Below are positions 28,257 through 36,745 of a stretch of 64,000 nt of DNA, piece after piece. The stretch covers positions 310,001 to 374,000 of the forward strand of contig NZ_JACRTD010000001.1 in the NCBI RefSeq assembly GCF_014385085.1, read 5' to 3'. The position numbers were made by a program, and so were the translations under genes. Below the pieces are notes generated by a model. That model had not been told where the DNA came from. It worked only from the letters and a program-made list of their open reading frames with translations, and made no database searches. Position 1 is the first letter of the stretch. Every line of letters starts with the position of its first letter. This DNA is from Youxingia wuxianensis (GTDB lineage: Bacteria > Bacillota > Clostridia > Oscillospirales > Ruminococcaceae).

Positions 28257-29612
28257 ATGCAATATGTAGTTGGAGTACTTTTGTTAATCTGTTTCTTTGG
28301 TTTGATTGTGTACGCCTTGAAAGGCGGAAACCTGATGTTCGGTATCCTAATTATGGCGGTTTTATGGACCGCAATACCACTAATTGGAAACCAATTGGTA
28401 ACAGATCCTGCGTTCATTGCGGCTAACGCAGATGTAATCAATGTCGGTTTTAAAGATACCATCACCAAAGTTTTCCAATCGTCTCCGGAAAACTGGGGAA
28501 AAGTATTGGTAACCTTTATTTTCGGCGCTTGGTTTGGCCGTGTCATGCTGGATACGGGAATTGCATCTGCCATCATTCGTAAAACAGTGGAACTGGGCGG
28601 AGACCGGCCTGGAATTACAGCAGCTCTTCTGTATATAGTTACCGCCGCCATCTTTACCAGTATGTTCGGCGCTGGAGCGGTAGTAGCCATTGGTATTATC
28701 GTACTTCCCATTTTGCTTTCGTTGGGTATCCCAAAAATTCTGGCGCTAATTTCCTACATGTTGGCAATCGGCGCAGGATTTTATATCAATCCGGTGGGAT
28801 TTGCCCAGTACCAGGTCTATTATCTGGATGCGGCGGGCAATAATACGGTATTTTATGATATGACCTATTTGAAATGGGGATTTATCGCGCTGGGAATCCA
28901 ATTGGTTGTGGCAGTCCTTTTTACCTGTGTTCAGCTCAGAGGCAAGAAAGCGGTTCACGCTTGGGCGGCCCAGGCAACTATGCCAGAAGAAACCAAGCAT
29001 GTGCCCGGGATTGCATTAATCACCCCATTTGTACCGGTTATTCTTACGATTGCTTTTAACTGGCCGATTATTCTGGGATTCTTGATGGCCGCATTTTTTG
29101 CAATGGCAGTATGTGGGGAGATGAAAACTTATAAAGATACCGTGCGGATGTTCAGCAAAACCTTCTTTGACGGTGTTGTAGATACTGCTCCGCTAGTTGG
29201 TATCAGTGCGTTAATTCCAATGTTCAACGCGGCATCCGCTCTTTGCGTACCATATTTCCAGGCGCTGCTTGGTAATGTAGTGCCAAGCTCCACTCTGATT
29301 ATCTGCATTGTATTTATGGTAATCGCTCCTTTGGGATTGTTCCGCGGACCGTTAACTTTGGCAGGCGCAGGCGCCGCTACCCTGGGTATCCTTAAGAGCC
29401 TGGGATTTAGCAATACCTTCCTGTTCCCGCTGATGTACGCGCCTACAGTAACCATGAACATTTCTTGTTGTATTACTCAGTCCTGGATCGTCTGGGGATT
29501 GACCTATACCAACGTGGACGGCCGTGACTTCCTCAAACGTACGATCCCCACTGGTTGGATTATCTGTGCAATTTTGGCGGCCCTCACCTTTGTAATGTTT
29601 GGAAATGTGTAA
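28257..29612 (+). CDS. Multi-pass secondary transporter, probably for an organic acid
   Basis: 451 residues, about eleven to twelve membrane segments. Gly-rich stretches such as FGAGAVVAIGIIVLPILLSL then GIPKILAL and the mirror-like APLGLFRGPLTLAGAGAATL in the second half resemble the inverted-repeat architecture of the ion-transporter superfamily (citrate/gluconate/dicarboxylate carriers). I cannot place it in one family with certainty. Highly conserved-looking polar turns (INPVGFAQYQVYY, NISCCITQSWIVWGLTYTN) may line the substrate site. Ribosome binding site GGAGGG; second gene of the operon, so it is taken as the importer of the pathway substrate. Confidence 0.7.
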   Translation: MQYVVGVLLLICFFGLIVYALKGGNLMFGILIMAVLWTAIPLIGNQLVTDPAFIAANADVINVGFKDTITKVFQSSPENWGKVLVTFIFGAWFGRVMLDTGIASAIIRKTVELGGDRPGITAALLYIVTAAIFTSMFGAGAVVAIGIIVLPILLSLGIPKILALISYMLAIGAGFYINPVGFAQYQVYYLDAAGNNTVFYDMTYLKWGFIALGIQLVVAVLFTCVQLRGKKAVHAWAAQATMPEETKHVPGIALITPFVPVILTIAFNWPIILGFLMAAFFAMAVCGEMKTYKDTVRMFSKTFFDGVVDTAPLVGISALIPMFNAASALCVPYFQALLGNVVPSSTLIICIVFMVIAPLGLFRGPLTLAGAGAATLGILKSLGFSNTFLFPLMYAPTVTMNISCCITQSWIVWGLTYTNVDGRDFLKRTIPTGWIICAILAALTFVMFGNV

Positions 29613-29636
29613 CTAAAAGCTCGGAAAACTCTTTGG

Positions 29637-29663
29637 GGAAGGGGTAGGAAATCTACCCCTTCC
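29637..29663 (+). other. Hairpin between transporter and BKACE genes
   Basis: Perfect 11-bp stem GGAAGGGGTAG (29637-29647) / CTACCCCTTCC (29653-29663), loop GAAAT, no U-tract. Likely sets relative mRNA levels within the operon. Confidence 0.6.
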
Positions 29664-29695
29664 TGGGAAATTTAAGTAAAGAAAGGTATTTTACT

Positions 29696-30514
29696 ATGAA
29701 GAAAGTTGCAATTTCTGTGGCTCCTGTCTATGGAAAGGTGACTCAACTGGATCCAAAAAAGGTGGCACAGGATATTATCCAGTGCGCAAAGGCGGGAGCA
29801 GGGGAACTACATCTTCATCCTCGGGACAGATTTGGAAGGTTGACAGACAACCTGGAAACTTTTCGGGAAATTGTAGACAGGGTAAAAAGCCAGGTAGATA
29901 TTGTAGTGCAGGTATCTCCAGGGGCCTCTTCCCAACTGACGATGGAACAGAAATGTGTACCGTTGCGATATCCTGATGTGGAAATGACCTCGATGAATAT
30001 GACGTCAATGAATTTTGGCCGACAAGTGCGTATTGTAAATCCGGAAGATATTGATTATCTTTCCAAAGAAATTATAGAGACCAACACCATTCCAGAAGTG
30101 GAACTATTCGATTTAGGGGATTTTTATACCTTTAAAATGATCGATGAAATTTATAAATTCCCTTTTAAACACTTATTTAATATCGGATTGGGACATGAAG
30201 GGCGTCTTCCTGCAACTCCAAAGGCACTGGCCGCATTTTTGCAGTTTATGCCAGAGGATGCGGTATGGAATTATACGGAGATTGGAAGAAGAGACTTTAA
30301 AATGATAACAGCCGCAATCGGTATGGGCGCCGATGGTATTCGAGTAGGGTTGGAGGACAGTAATTATCTGGATCCAACTACCCAGGTGGAAAACAATGCC
30401 CCTATTGTAGAGCGAATAGCAAAAATTTTACAGGCAATGGGAACACAACCAGCGTCTCCGGCAGAAATCAGGCAGAAACTTAATATTGAAAAATGTGTGG
30501 CGGTCACCCGCTGA
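29696..30514 (+). CDS. DUF849/BKACE (3-keto-5-aminohexanoate cleavage-like) enzyme
   Basis: 272 residues, TIM barrel. Zinc ligands H39 and H41 in AGAGELHLHPRDRFG and the RxxxED set R216, E220, D221 in GIRVGLEDSNYLD match the known Kce architecture; VVQVSPGAS carries the substrate serine. BKACE enzymes cleave a beta-keto acid with an acyl-CoA to give acetoacetate and a new CoA ester. Compared with typical members the loop after the first strand is much shorter (VAPVYGKVTQLDPKK) and I see no equivalent of the early Glu. No CoA transferase or thiolase is nearby, so a changed reaction is possible. Third gene of the operon. Confidence 0.88.
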   Translation: MKKVAISVAPVYGKVTQLDPKKVAQDIIQCAKAGAGELHLHPRDRFGRLTDNLETFREIVDRVKSQVDIVVQVSPGASSQLTMEQKCVPLRYPDVEMTSMNMTSMNFGRQVRIVNPEDIDYLSKEIIETNTIPEVELFDLGDFYTFKMIDEIYKFPFKHLFNIGLGHEGRLPATPKALAAFLQFMPEDAVWNYTEIGRRDFKMITAAIGMGADGIRVGLEDSNYLDPTTQVENNAPIVERIAKILQAMGTQPASPAEIRQKLNIEKCVAVTR

Positions 30515-30549
30515 TGAACATAGAAACTATTTTGAGAGGATGATATAAT

Positions 30550-32676
30550 ATGGCTGACAGAGCGGTGCGTATGGGAATCGACGTAGGTGGAACCCACACA
30601 AAAGCGGTAGCGATTGATAACGCGACCCATGAGATTATAGGAAAATCCTCAGTAAAAACTACCCATGACCATCCCTCGGGCGTTGCTGCCGGCGTAGTAC
30701 AGGCTTTTGAAAACTGTTTGAGAGAAAATAATATTTCTCCGCAGGATGTTATATTTGTAGCTCACTCCACCACGCAAGCTACCAACGCCTTGGTGGAAGG
30801 AGATGTAGCGCAGGTAGGAATTTTAGGGGTTTCCGGCGGTGGACTGGAAGGCTTTTTGGCCAAAAAACAGGTACGGCTGACTGATATCGATTTGGGTTCA
30901 GGAAAAATCATTCATATTTTTAACAGTTATCTTCGTAAAAAAGAGTTAAATGAAGGGACCATCAATCGGGAACTGGATAGCCTGCAAAGCCAGGGAGCTC
31001 AGGTAATTGTGGCGTCAATGGCGTTTGGTGTGGACAGCATCACAGAAGAAAAACAGATACAAACTTTGGCAGAAGCCAAAAATCTTCCGGCCACAGTAGC
31101 TTCCGATATCACCAAACTGTATGGGCTGACCCGCCGTACGAGAACGGCAGCGATCAATGCCAGCATTCTTCCTAAAATGCTTGATACCGCCAACAGTACC
31201 GAGCAAAGCGTGCGCAGTGCAGGGGTTAACGTTCCGCTGATGATTATGCGCGGCGACGGCGGTGTTATGGAAATCGGGGAAATGAAAAAACGTCCGGTGC
31301 TCACGATGCTTTCCGGTCCGGCTGCGTCAGTTATGGGGTCTTTAATGTACCTGAGGGCCTCCAATGGAGTATATTTTGAAGTAGGGGGAACCACTACTAA
31401 TATTGGCGTGATTAAAAATGGCCGTCCTGCCATTGATTATACAATTGTAGGAGGGCATAAAACCTATATCAATTCCCTGGACGTACGGGTGCTGGGCGTT
31501 GCAGGGGGAAGTATGGTGCGCGTAAGCAAAAGCGGTGTAGTGGATGTAGGGCCAAGAAGCGCGCATATTGCAGGGATGGATTATGCGGTCTTTACTCCGG
31601 AGGAAGAAATCATAGATCCACAGATAGAATTGTTCTCCCCGAAAAAGGACGATCCCTCCGACTACTGCTGTATAAAGCTGGCAAGCGGCAAGCGTATAGC
31701 AATCACCAATACCTGTGCCGCCAATGTGCTGGGGCTGGTTGATCCCCAGTATTTCTCTTATGGCAACGCAGCTTCCGCCAGGAAAGCCATGCAGCCTATC
31801 GCTGACTACATAGGCACTACCGTAGAAGAAGTGGCCACGCAGATACTGACGAAAGCTTACGGGAAGATCGAGCCGGTGATTACAGAACTGGCGGAAAAAT
31901 ACCGGCTGGAACATGATCAAATTTCCTTAGTGGGCGTTGGTGGCGGCGCTGCGGCGTTAATCGGATTTTGCGCCGATAAAATGGATATTAAATATAATAT
32001 TCCAGAAAACGCGGAAGTAATCTCTTCCATCGGCGTAGCGCTTGCTATGGTAAGAGACGTAGTGGAAAGAGTTATTCCCAATCCGACGCCTCAGGATATT
32101 AAGAATATTAAAAAAGAAGTCATTGATAAAGCCATAGAAAGTGGCGCGTCCCCGGAAACCATCGAAGTGCATATTGAAATTGACAATCAAAGCTCGAAAG
32201 TTACTGCGATCGCTCTGGGATCCACGGAAGTAAAAACAACCGACTTGCTGAAAGAATGTACGCAACAAGAAGCCTTAGAAATCGCCAGCAAGGACCTGAT
32301 GGAGGATGCTTCTCAGGTCAACTTGCTTACTGATAGCAAATATTTTTACGTGTATGGCTGTCAAAAGAAAGATAGGCAGGCAATTCGTATTCTTGACCGA
32401 AAAGGTTTTATCAAGGTCCAGCGCAATGACGGTGTAGCTGTGAAATGTAAAGTGGCACAGTATGAACAGGTAGTAAAAAAGCTGTATGAGGATCTGGCGG
32501 TATATCTTGCGGACAGTATCCTGCGCCCGGATTATTATTTATGTATTGGCGCTAGAATGATGGATTATGCGGGATCAGTGGATTTGCAGCAGAATCTCAT
32601 GATCATGGATCTGGAACTTTCTTCCCTGGAACCAGAGGAAGAGATTATCATCATAGCTACTAGAAATAAGATATAA
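30550..32676 (+). CDS. Hydantoinase A / 5-oxoprolinase family protein
   Basis: 708 residues. Begins with the ASKHA-type nucleotide motif GIDVGGTHTKAVAIDNATHE, then AHSTTQATNALVEGDVAQVG, TRRTRTAAINASILPKML, a central PVLTMLSGPAASVMG, FEVGGTTTNIGVIKNGRP and VGVGGGAAALIGF, the order found in HyuA and the N-terminal half of oxoprolinase and acetone carboxylase subunits. These proteins use ATP to activate a carbonyl or amide. The usual partner HyuB is absent. The C-terminal ~190 residues (after about 515) do not resemble standard HyuA and may be an extra domain. ATG 30550 follows GAGAGGATG. Fourth gene of the operon; substrate unknown. Confidence 0.85.
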   Translation: MADRAVRMGIDVGGTHTKAVAIDNATHEIIGKSSVKTTHDHPSGVAAGVVQAFENCLRENNISPQDVIFVAHSTTQATNALVEGDVAQVGILGVSGGGLEGFLAKKQVRLTDIDLGSGKIIHIFNSYLRKKELNEGTINRELDSLQSQGAQVIVASMAFGVDSITEEKQIQTLAEAKNLPATVASDITKLYGLTRRTRTAAINASILPKMLDTANSTEQSVRSAGVNVPLMIMRGDGGVMEIGEMKKRPVLTMLSGPAASVMGSLMYLRASNGVYFEVGGTTTNIGVIKNGRPAIDYTIVGGHKTYINSLDVRVLGVAGGSMVRVSKSGVVDVGPRSAHIAGMDYAVFTPEEEIIDPQIELFSPKKDDPSDYCCIKLASGKRIAITNTCAANVLGLVDPQYFSYGNAASARKAMQPIADYIGTTVEEVATQILTKAYGKIEPVITELAEKYRLEHDQISLVGVGGGAAALIGFCADKMDIKYNIPENAEVISSIGVALAMVRDVVERVIPNPTPQDIKNIKKEVIDKAIESGASPETIEVHIEIDNQSSKVTAIALGSTEVKTTDLLKECTQQEALEIASKDLMEDASQVNLLTDSKYFYVYGCQKKDRQAIRILDRKGFIKVQRNDGVAVKCKVAQYEQVVKKLYEDLAVYLADSILRPDYYLCIGARMMDYAGSVDLQQNLMIMDLELSSLEPEEEIIIIATRNKI

Positions 32677-32697
32677 TCCGATGGGGGAGAAAATACC

Positions 32698-33459
32698 GTG
32701 GAGAATGATTTTTTAAAACGCTTTGCCCAGGGCTTTTCCAATAAACCACAGGATCAGCGTCCATCGGTAGAAATGGTAGCAATAAGCAAAATGCTCCAGG
32801 ATCTCACTGAAGTTCCACAAGAAGCATTTGGCGCTTACGCTTTCTCCAGGGAACCCTTAAGAAGCAGAATACCTTTGGAAAAGCGCATGGAGCTTACTCG
32901 CAAGGCAATCGACTGCGGGCAGAGCTGCGCTAAAAAAATAAGAGAAAAATATGGGAATCTTTCTCCCAGAGGAATTGCAGGAAAATTGGGGCTGAAACTG
33001 AAGTTTCCTCAAAAACCGTTACATGGCGGACATGTAACCTTCGCTCAGTTTGTGGCGCCGGATGAGATTACCGTTTTTATGGACTGTGTGGATAAAGCGG
33101 AGGAATTGATTAGGGAAGAGGCCTTGGGAAGCATATTAAAAAAACTGGTGGTGGAAGAGGTACTGATTGCCCATGAGCTTTTTCACTATTTGGAGGAAGA
33201 GAATGAGAAAACGATCTTCACCCGAACAGAAAAATTAGAGCTTTGGAAGATTGGTAAACTGAAGAACACCTCCCGTATTGTGTGTCTTGGGGAAATTGCG
33301 GGGATGGCGTTTGCAAAGGAACTTGCCAAGCTGAGCTTTTCTCCCTATGTTTTGGATAGTTTTTTCGTATATCTATATGACAAGCAGGCGGGCTGTTATC
33401 TTTATCACGAGATGATGCGTCTTACCAAAGAATGGATGGGCTTAGAAACAAAAGAATAG
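32698..33459 (+). CDS. Uncharacterised HExxH protein, ImmA/IrrE-like metallopeptidase
   Basis: 253 residues, starting with GTG 32698 behind GGGGGAG. Residues 159-163 are HELFH, preceded by a helix (VVEEVLIAHE), and about 36 residues later comes GEIAGMAFAKELAKL, whose Glu199 fits the third zinc ligand in the EANxFAxxLL-type helix of ImmA/IrrE peptidases. A preceding segment (SPRGIAGKLGLKLKFPQKPL) fits the N-terminal part of that domain. No helix-turn-helix is seen. Such peptidases normally cleave a repressor; here the gene lies within a catabolic operon. Similarity is by motif only; a true proteolytic role is not shown. Confidence 0.6.
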   Translation: MENDFLKRFAQGFSNKPQDQRPSVEMVAISKMLQDLTEVPQEAFGAYAFSREPLRSRIPLEKRMELTRKAIDCGQSCAKKIREKYGNLSPRGIAGKLGLKLKFPQKPLHGGHVTFAQFVAPDEITVFMDCVDKAEELIREEALGSILKKLVVEEVLIAHELFHYLEEENEKTIFTRTEKLELWKIGKLKNTSRIVCLGEIAGMAFAKELAKLSFSPYVLDSFFVYLYDKQAGCYLYHEMMRLTKEWMGLETKE

Positions 33460-33474
33460 GAGCTGAAATGAGAT

Positions 33475-33927
33475 ATGTACGGTACGAGAATCGAGCTTGC
33501 GAAAAAATATAATTATTTGGATGAAAAGTTTCAAACAGCATATGAATTTCTTTCCAGAAAAGATTTGGACCAATTAGAAATAGGGACCATTCCATTGTGT
33601 GAAGGAGTGTACGCTATGGTTCAGGAGTACCATAGCGTACCCGCGCACACCGCCCGTTTTGAAACCCATGACGATCATTTTGATGTACAATACGTACTCA
33701 GCGGTCAGGAATACTTTGGACTTGCCCGCCGGGAAGGTCTGGTTTCCGATGGAGAGAAGGATCAAGAAAACGACGTTGTTTTCTATAAAGAACCAACGAT
33801 AAGCGGCGGGGTGGTTCTCCTGCCGGGAGATTTTATTGTGGTGGCCCCTGAGGACGCTCACAAACCCAGGTGCAGTGTGGGAGACGGTTGCGTTGTAAGA
33901 AAAATTGTAGTTAAAATAAAGCTGTAA
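33475..33927 (+). CDS. YhcH/YjgK/YiaL (EbgC-like) family protein
   Basis: 150 residues, second copy of this family in the window. RFETHDDHFDVQYVLSGQEY, FYKEPTISGGVVLLPGDFIV and APEDAHKPRCSVGDGCVVRK then IVVKIKL are the family blocks and contain the possible metal ligands. It differs clearly from the copy at 25930 (low identity, different N-terminus), so it is not a recent duplication. Members are thought to act on sugar-like ligands or as mutarotase-type accessory proteins; here it suggests a hydroxylated or sugar-derived substrate. Confidence 0.82.
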   Translation: MYGTRIELAKKYNYLDEKFQTAYEFLSRKDLDQLEIGTIPLCEGVYAMVQEYHSVPAHTARFETHDDHFDVQYVLSGQEYFGLARREGLVSDGEKDQENDVVFYKEPTISGGVVLLPGDFIVVAPEDAHKPRCSVGDGCVVRKIVVKIKL

Positions 33928-33955
33928 AGCGAAATTCCTTTTCAGGAGGTATGAC

Positions 33956-34873
33956 ATGAAAATAGCGGTAATTGGCGCGGGTGCGATGGGGGAATTGTAC
34001 GGCGGATATCTGTCCCAGCACAACCAGGTAGTACTGCTGGATACGGATAAGGCAAAGGTGGATAAAATTTGTACAGATGGGATATGTATTAAACAGGCAG
34101 GAGCGGAAAAGCTGTTCTTTCCCAAAGCATATATCACCTCCTGTGAAATAATGCCGGTGGATCTGATTATTCTTTTTGTCAAAGCAATGTTTTCCCGAGA
34201 CGCTTTGGATAGCTGCAAAAATCTGATTGGGCCGGATACTTATGTAATGACCCTGCAAAATGGCTGTGGGCATGAAGAGGTTTTAAAGGAATTTGTAAAA
34301 CAAGACCATATTATTATTGGTACAACACAGCACAACGCTTCTTTGCTCCAACCGGGTATGGTTCATCACGGGGGAACAGGAAAAACCTGCATCGGCCTTC
34401 TCACAGGGGATAAAAAAGCACTAAGGCCCATCGCGGAGAGTTTTACCGCCTGTGGATTTGAAACGGAAATCTCTGATAATATCCAGAAATTGATTTGGAG
34501 AAAGCTTTTTACCAATGTTTCGGTCAGTGTGCTGACTGGGGTGCTTCAGGTAAGAATGGGATTTTTACAGGACAGTGAGCATGGGTGGTTTCTGGTGCGC
34601 CGCCTGCTGGAAGAAGCGGTTGCGGTGGCTAACGGAGATGGCATGGGATTTGATCAGGACCTGATAATTGAGGAAGTAAAAACTCTCCTTACAAAGGCGC
34701 CCAACGGATATACTTCCATTTATGCCGACCTGCGGGACGGCCGTAAAACAGAAGTGGATACTATCAGCGGTTCTGTGGTGCGCGCGTCAAAGCGAAACGG
34801 TGTTCCTGCGCCAAGCCATGCGTTTATTGTAGAAATGGTTCATGCATTGGAGGACAAGGTAGAGATAAACTGA
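33956..34873 (+). CDS. Ketopantoate reductase (ApbA/PanE) family oxidoreductase
   Basis: 305 residues. N-terminal Rossmann loop MKIAVIGAGAMGELYGGYL, then TLQNGCGHEEVLKEF and the catalytic-Lys region LIWRKLFTNVSVSVLTGVLQ, then the C-terminal helical domain ending SGSVVRASKRNGVPAPSHAF. The family reduces 2-oxo acids with NADPH; true PanE makes pantoate. Since it lies inside the catabolic operon and no panB/panC is near, I take it as a reductase for a 2-keto acid intermediate rather than for pantothenate synthesis. Ribosome binding site AGGAGG. Confidence 0.85.
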   Translation: MKIAVIGAGAMGELYGGYLSQHNQVVLLDTDKAKVDKICTDGICIKQAGAEKLFFPKAYITSCEIMPVDLIILFVKAMFSRDALDSCKNLIGPDTYVMTLQNGCGHEEVLKEFVKQDHIIIGTTQHNASLLQPGMVHHGGTGKTCIGLLTGDKKALRPIAESFTACGFETEISDNIQKLIWRKLFTNVSVSVLTGVLQVRMGFLQDSEHGWFLVRRLLEEAVAVANGDGMGFDQDLIIEEVKTLLTKAPNGYTSIYADLRDGRKTEVDTISGSVVRASKRNGVPAPSHAFIVEMVHALEDKVEIN

Positions 34874-34888
34874 AGGAGGAATGGAAAC

Positions 34889-35575
34889 ATGAGTACATAT
34901 CAGCTGGGGAAATTTAAAGTAGTGGATTTAACAAAGGCTCTTGACCCGCAAACGGAAACCAGACGCTGCGGACTGACAAGATTTAATACAGGAGGGCCAA
35001 TTCCGGACTTTCATACGATTATGGATCTTACAAGTCATTTAGGCACCCATGTAGAATGTCCCTATCATCACAGAGATGAGTGGACGGATGTGCAGGGGAT
35101 GCCCTTAGATAGTTTTATGGGCCGGGCGATTTATGTAACCATCGATCATCTGGCGCCAAACAGCCATATAATGCCTGAGGATCTGGAAAAGGCCTGTGCA
35201 GGCAGGATAAAAGACAGAGATATTGTCATTATAGACTCTCCTTATAAGCTGCCGCCGTTTACTGAAAAAACCAACACAAAAGAAGATAAACGTCTGTTTA
35301 TCTGCCGGGAGGCGGCCGAATGGTTCAAGGCCAAAAATGTAAAGTGCGTAGGCTTTGGCGATGGGGTTTCTATTGAGAATAATTACGAGGATGTCTGCGC
35401 TTTCCATGACGTGCTGATGGAAGTGGATATTATATTTTTAGAAGTGCTTAAAAACCTGGAAGAGCTCTCAAGCGACGTGTTTTTTATGTCTTATGCTCCT
35501 CTGCCGATTAAAGGATTGGATTCCTGTCCCGTCCGCGCTTATGCCATCGAAGGGTTACAGGATTTTTCTGATTAG
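34889..35575 (+). CDS. Cyclase family protein (kynurenine formamidase-like)
   Basis: 228 residues. Metal motif SHLGTHVECPYHH corresponds to the family HxGTHxDxPxH, with Asp replaced by Glu. FDLTKAL-type N-terminus (KVVDLTKALDPQTE) and FGDGVSIENNYEDVCAFHDV then LMEVDIIFLEVLKNLEEL also fit. Family members hydrolyse amides or lactones: kynurenine formamidase, isatin hydrolase, and cyclases of unknown role. As last gene of the operon it offers a second hydrolytic step besides the MBL-fold enzyme. Confidence 0.85.
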   Translation: MSTYQLGKFKVVDLTKALDPQTETRRCGLTRFNTGGPIPDFHTIMDLTSHLGTHVECPYHHRDEWTDVQGMPLDSFMGRAIYVTIDHLAPNSHIMPEDLEKACAGRIKDRDIVIIDSPYKLPPFTEKTNTKEDKRLFICREAAEWFKAKNVKCVGFGDGVSIENNYEDVCAFHDVLMEVDIIFLEVLKNLEELSSDVFFMSYAPLPIKGLDSCPVRAYAIEGLQDFSD

Positions 35576-35610
35576 ATAAGCTCTCTTTTTTTACCTACCC
35601 CCCAAAAAAT

Positions 35611-35639
35611 GCCCGCACTAAAATTAGTGCGGGCGTTTT
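35611..35639. terminator. Terminator of the catabolic operon, bidirectional
   Basis: 11-bp stem GCCCGCACTAA (35611-35621) / TTAGTGCGGGC (35624-35634), A-run on the left, GTTTTATT on the right. Confidence 0.9.
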
Positions 35640-35640
35640 A

Positions 35641-36606
35641 TTATTTAATTTTTCCATCAATAAAATCTTCCTGAAACCAAACCCTGGGTACTTGGAACGA
35701 TCTGCCTTTGAGATAATTCAGATGCTCTGCATCAGTAGTAAAATCAAACGTAACCTTGTAAGAGTAAAGAGCCTGATATTTATATCCAGTCCCCTTATTG
35801 TCCCGATTAAAGCCATATTTGGTATCTCCTAAAAGGGGATGCCCGATAGAAGCGAGGTGGGCGCGGATTTGATGAGTCCGCCCAGTAAGCAAGTCCACCT
35901 CCAGCAAGGAAAAACGACCGTTGGACTGCAATACCCGATACCGGGTAAGGATGGTTTTGGAATTTTTATGCGGGGAAGTGTAAACAGAAACCATATTGGA
36001 ATCGGAATCCTTGCTCAGATACCCCTTGAGGGTATCCTTTGCTTTAGGCATACTGCCGTGGACGATACACAGATATTGCTTTTTGATCTGGCGCTCTTTG
36101 ATTTTCCCATTTAAAATCCGCAAAGAAGCTGCGTTTTTCGCAGCGATCACAATCCCTCCCGTATTCAAATCAATCCGATTGCAAAGGGCGGGAGCAAAAC
36201 TATTTTCCAAAGAGGGATCATACTCGTTTTTTTCATAAAGATAATGGAGAATTCGATTGATCAAAGTATCGATTTGGCAATTATCATCCTCATGGACAAT
36301 TAGGCCGGGCTTTTTATCCACCAAAAGGATATTTTCATCTTCATAAACGATGTTCAGGGAAAGCGGTGCAGATAAAAAGAGTTTTTTCTCCTGACCGGAG
36401 CCGAAGAACTCATCATTAATATACAGGCACAGCCGATCATTTTCCATAAGGCGGGTAGAGATTTCACAGCGCTTGCCGTTGAGTTTAATGCGCTTTAAGC
36501 GGATATATTTATATAATAACGCCTGGGGAAGCAAGGGAAGAGATTTTGTAAGAAATTTGTCTATCCGCTGGCCGGCGTCATTTTGATTAATAATCAATTC
36601 TTTCAT
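35641..36606 (-). CDS. RluA-family 23S rRNA pseudouridine synthase
   Basis: 321 residues. N-terminal S4 RNA-binding domain (AGQRIDKFLTKSLPLLPQAL then LYKYIRLKRIKLNGK), then the catalytic block LCNRIDLNTGGIVIAAKNA, in which the Asp of the HRLDxxTSG motif is kept (here NRIDLNTGG), and LLTGRTHQIRAHLASIGHPL then LGDTKYG. Resembles RluC/RluD; the exact uridine is not predictable. Stop overlaps the terminator tail. A second RluA-family member is at 61417. Confidence 0.92.
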   Translation of the reverse strand: MKELIINQNDAGQRIDKFLTKSLPLLPQALLYKYIRLKRIKLNGKRCEISTRLMENDRLCLYINDEFFGSGQEKKLFLSAPLSLNIVYEDENILLVDKKPGLIVHEDDNCQIDTLINRILHYLYEKNEYDPSLENSFAPALCNRIDLNTGGIVIAAKNAASLRILNGKIKERQIKKQYLCIVHGSMPKAKDTLKGYLSKDSDSNMVSVYTSPHKNSKTILTRYRVLQSNGRFSLLEVDLLTGRTHQIRAHLASIGHPLLGDTKYGFNRDNKGTGYKYQALYSYKVTFDFTTDAEHLNYLKGRSFQVPRVWFQEDFIDGKIK

Positions 36607-36671
36607 AAAAAAACCTCATTGCATAGTGTGAAAATAGTATATCACAGATGATAGAAAAATGATATAATCTA

Positions 36672-36700
36672 TTTGCAAATCGTACTGATTTTGCTATAAT
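36672..36700 (+). promoter_or_regulatory. Promoter for pyrE
   Basis: TTTGCA (36672-36677), 17 bp, TATAAT (36695-36700) with extended -10 TGC. Confidence 0.65.
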
Positions 36701-36745
36701 AAAAAGAAATGTAGTCGAAAATTTAAATAAAGAGAGGGAACATGG

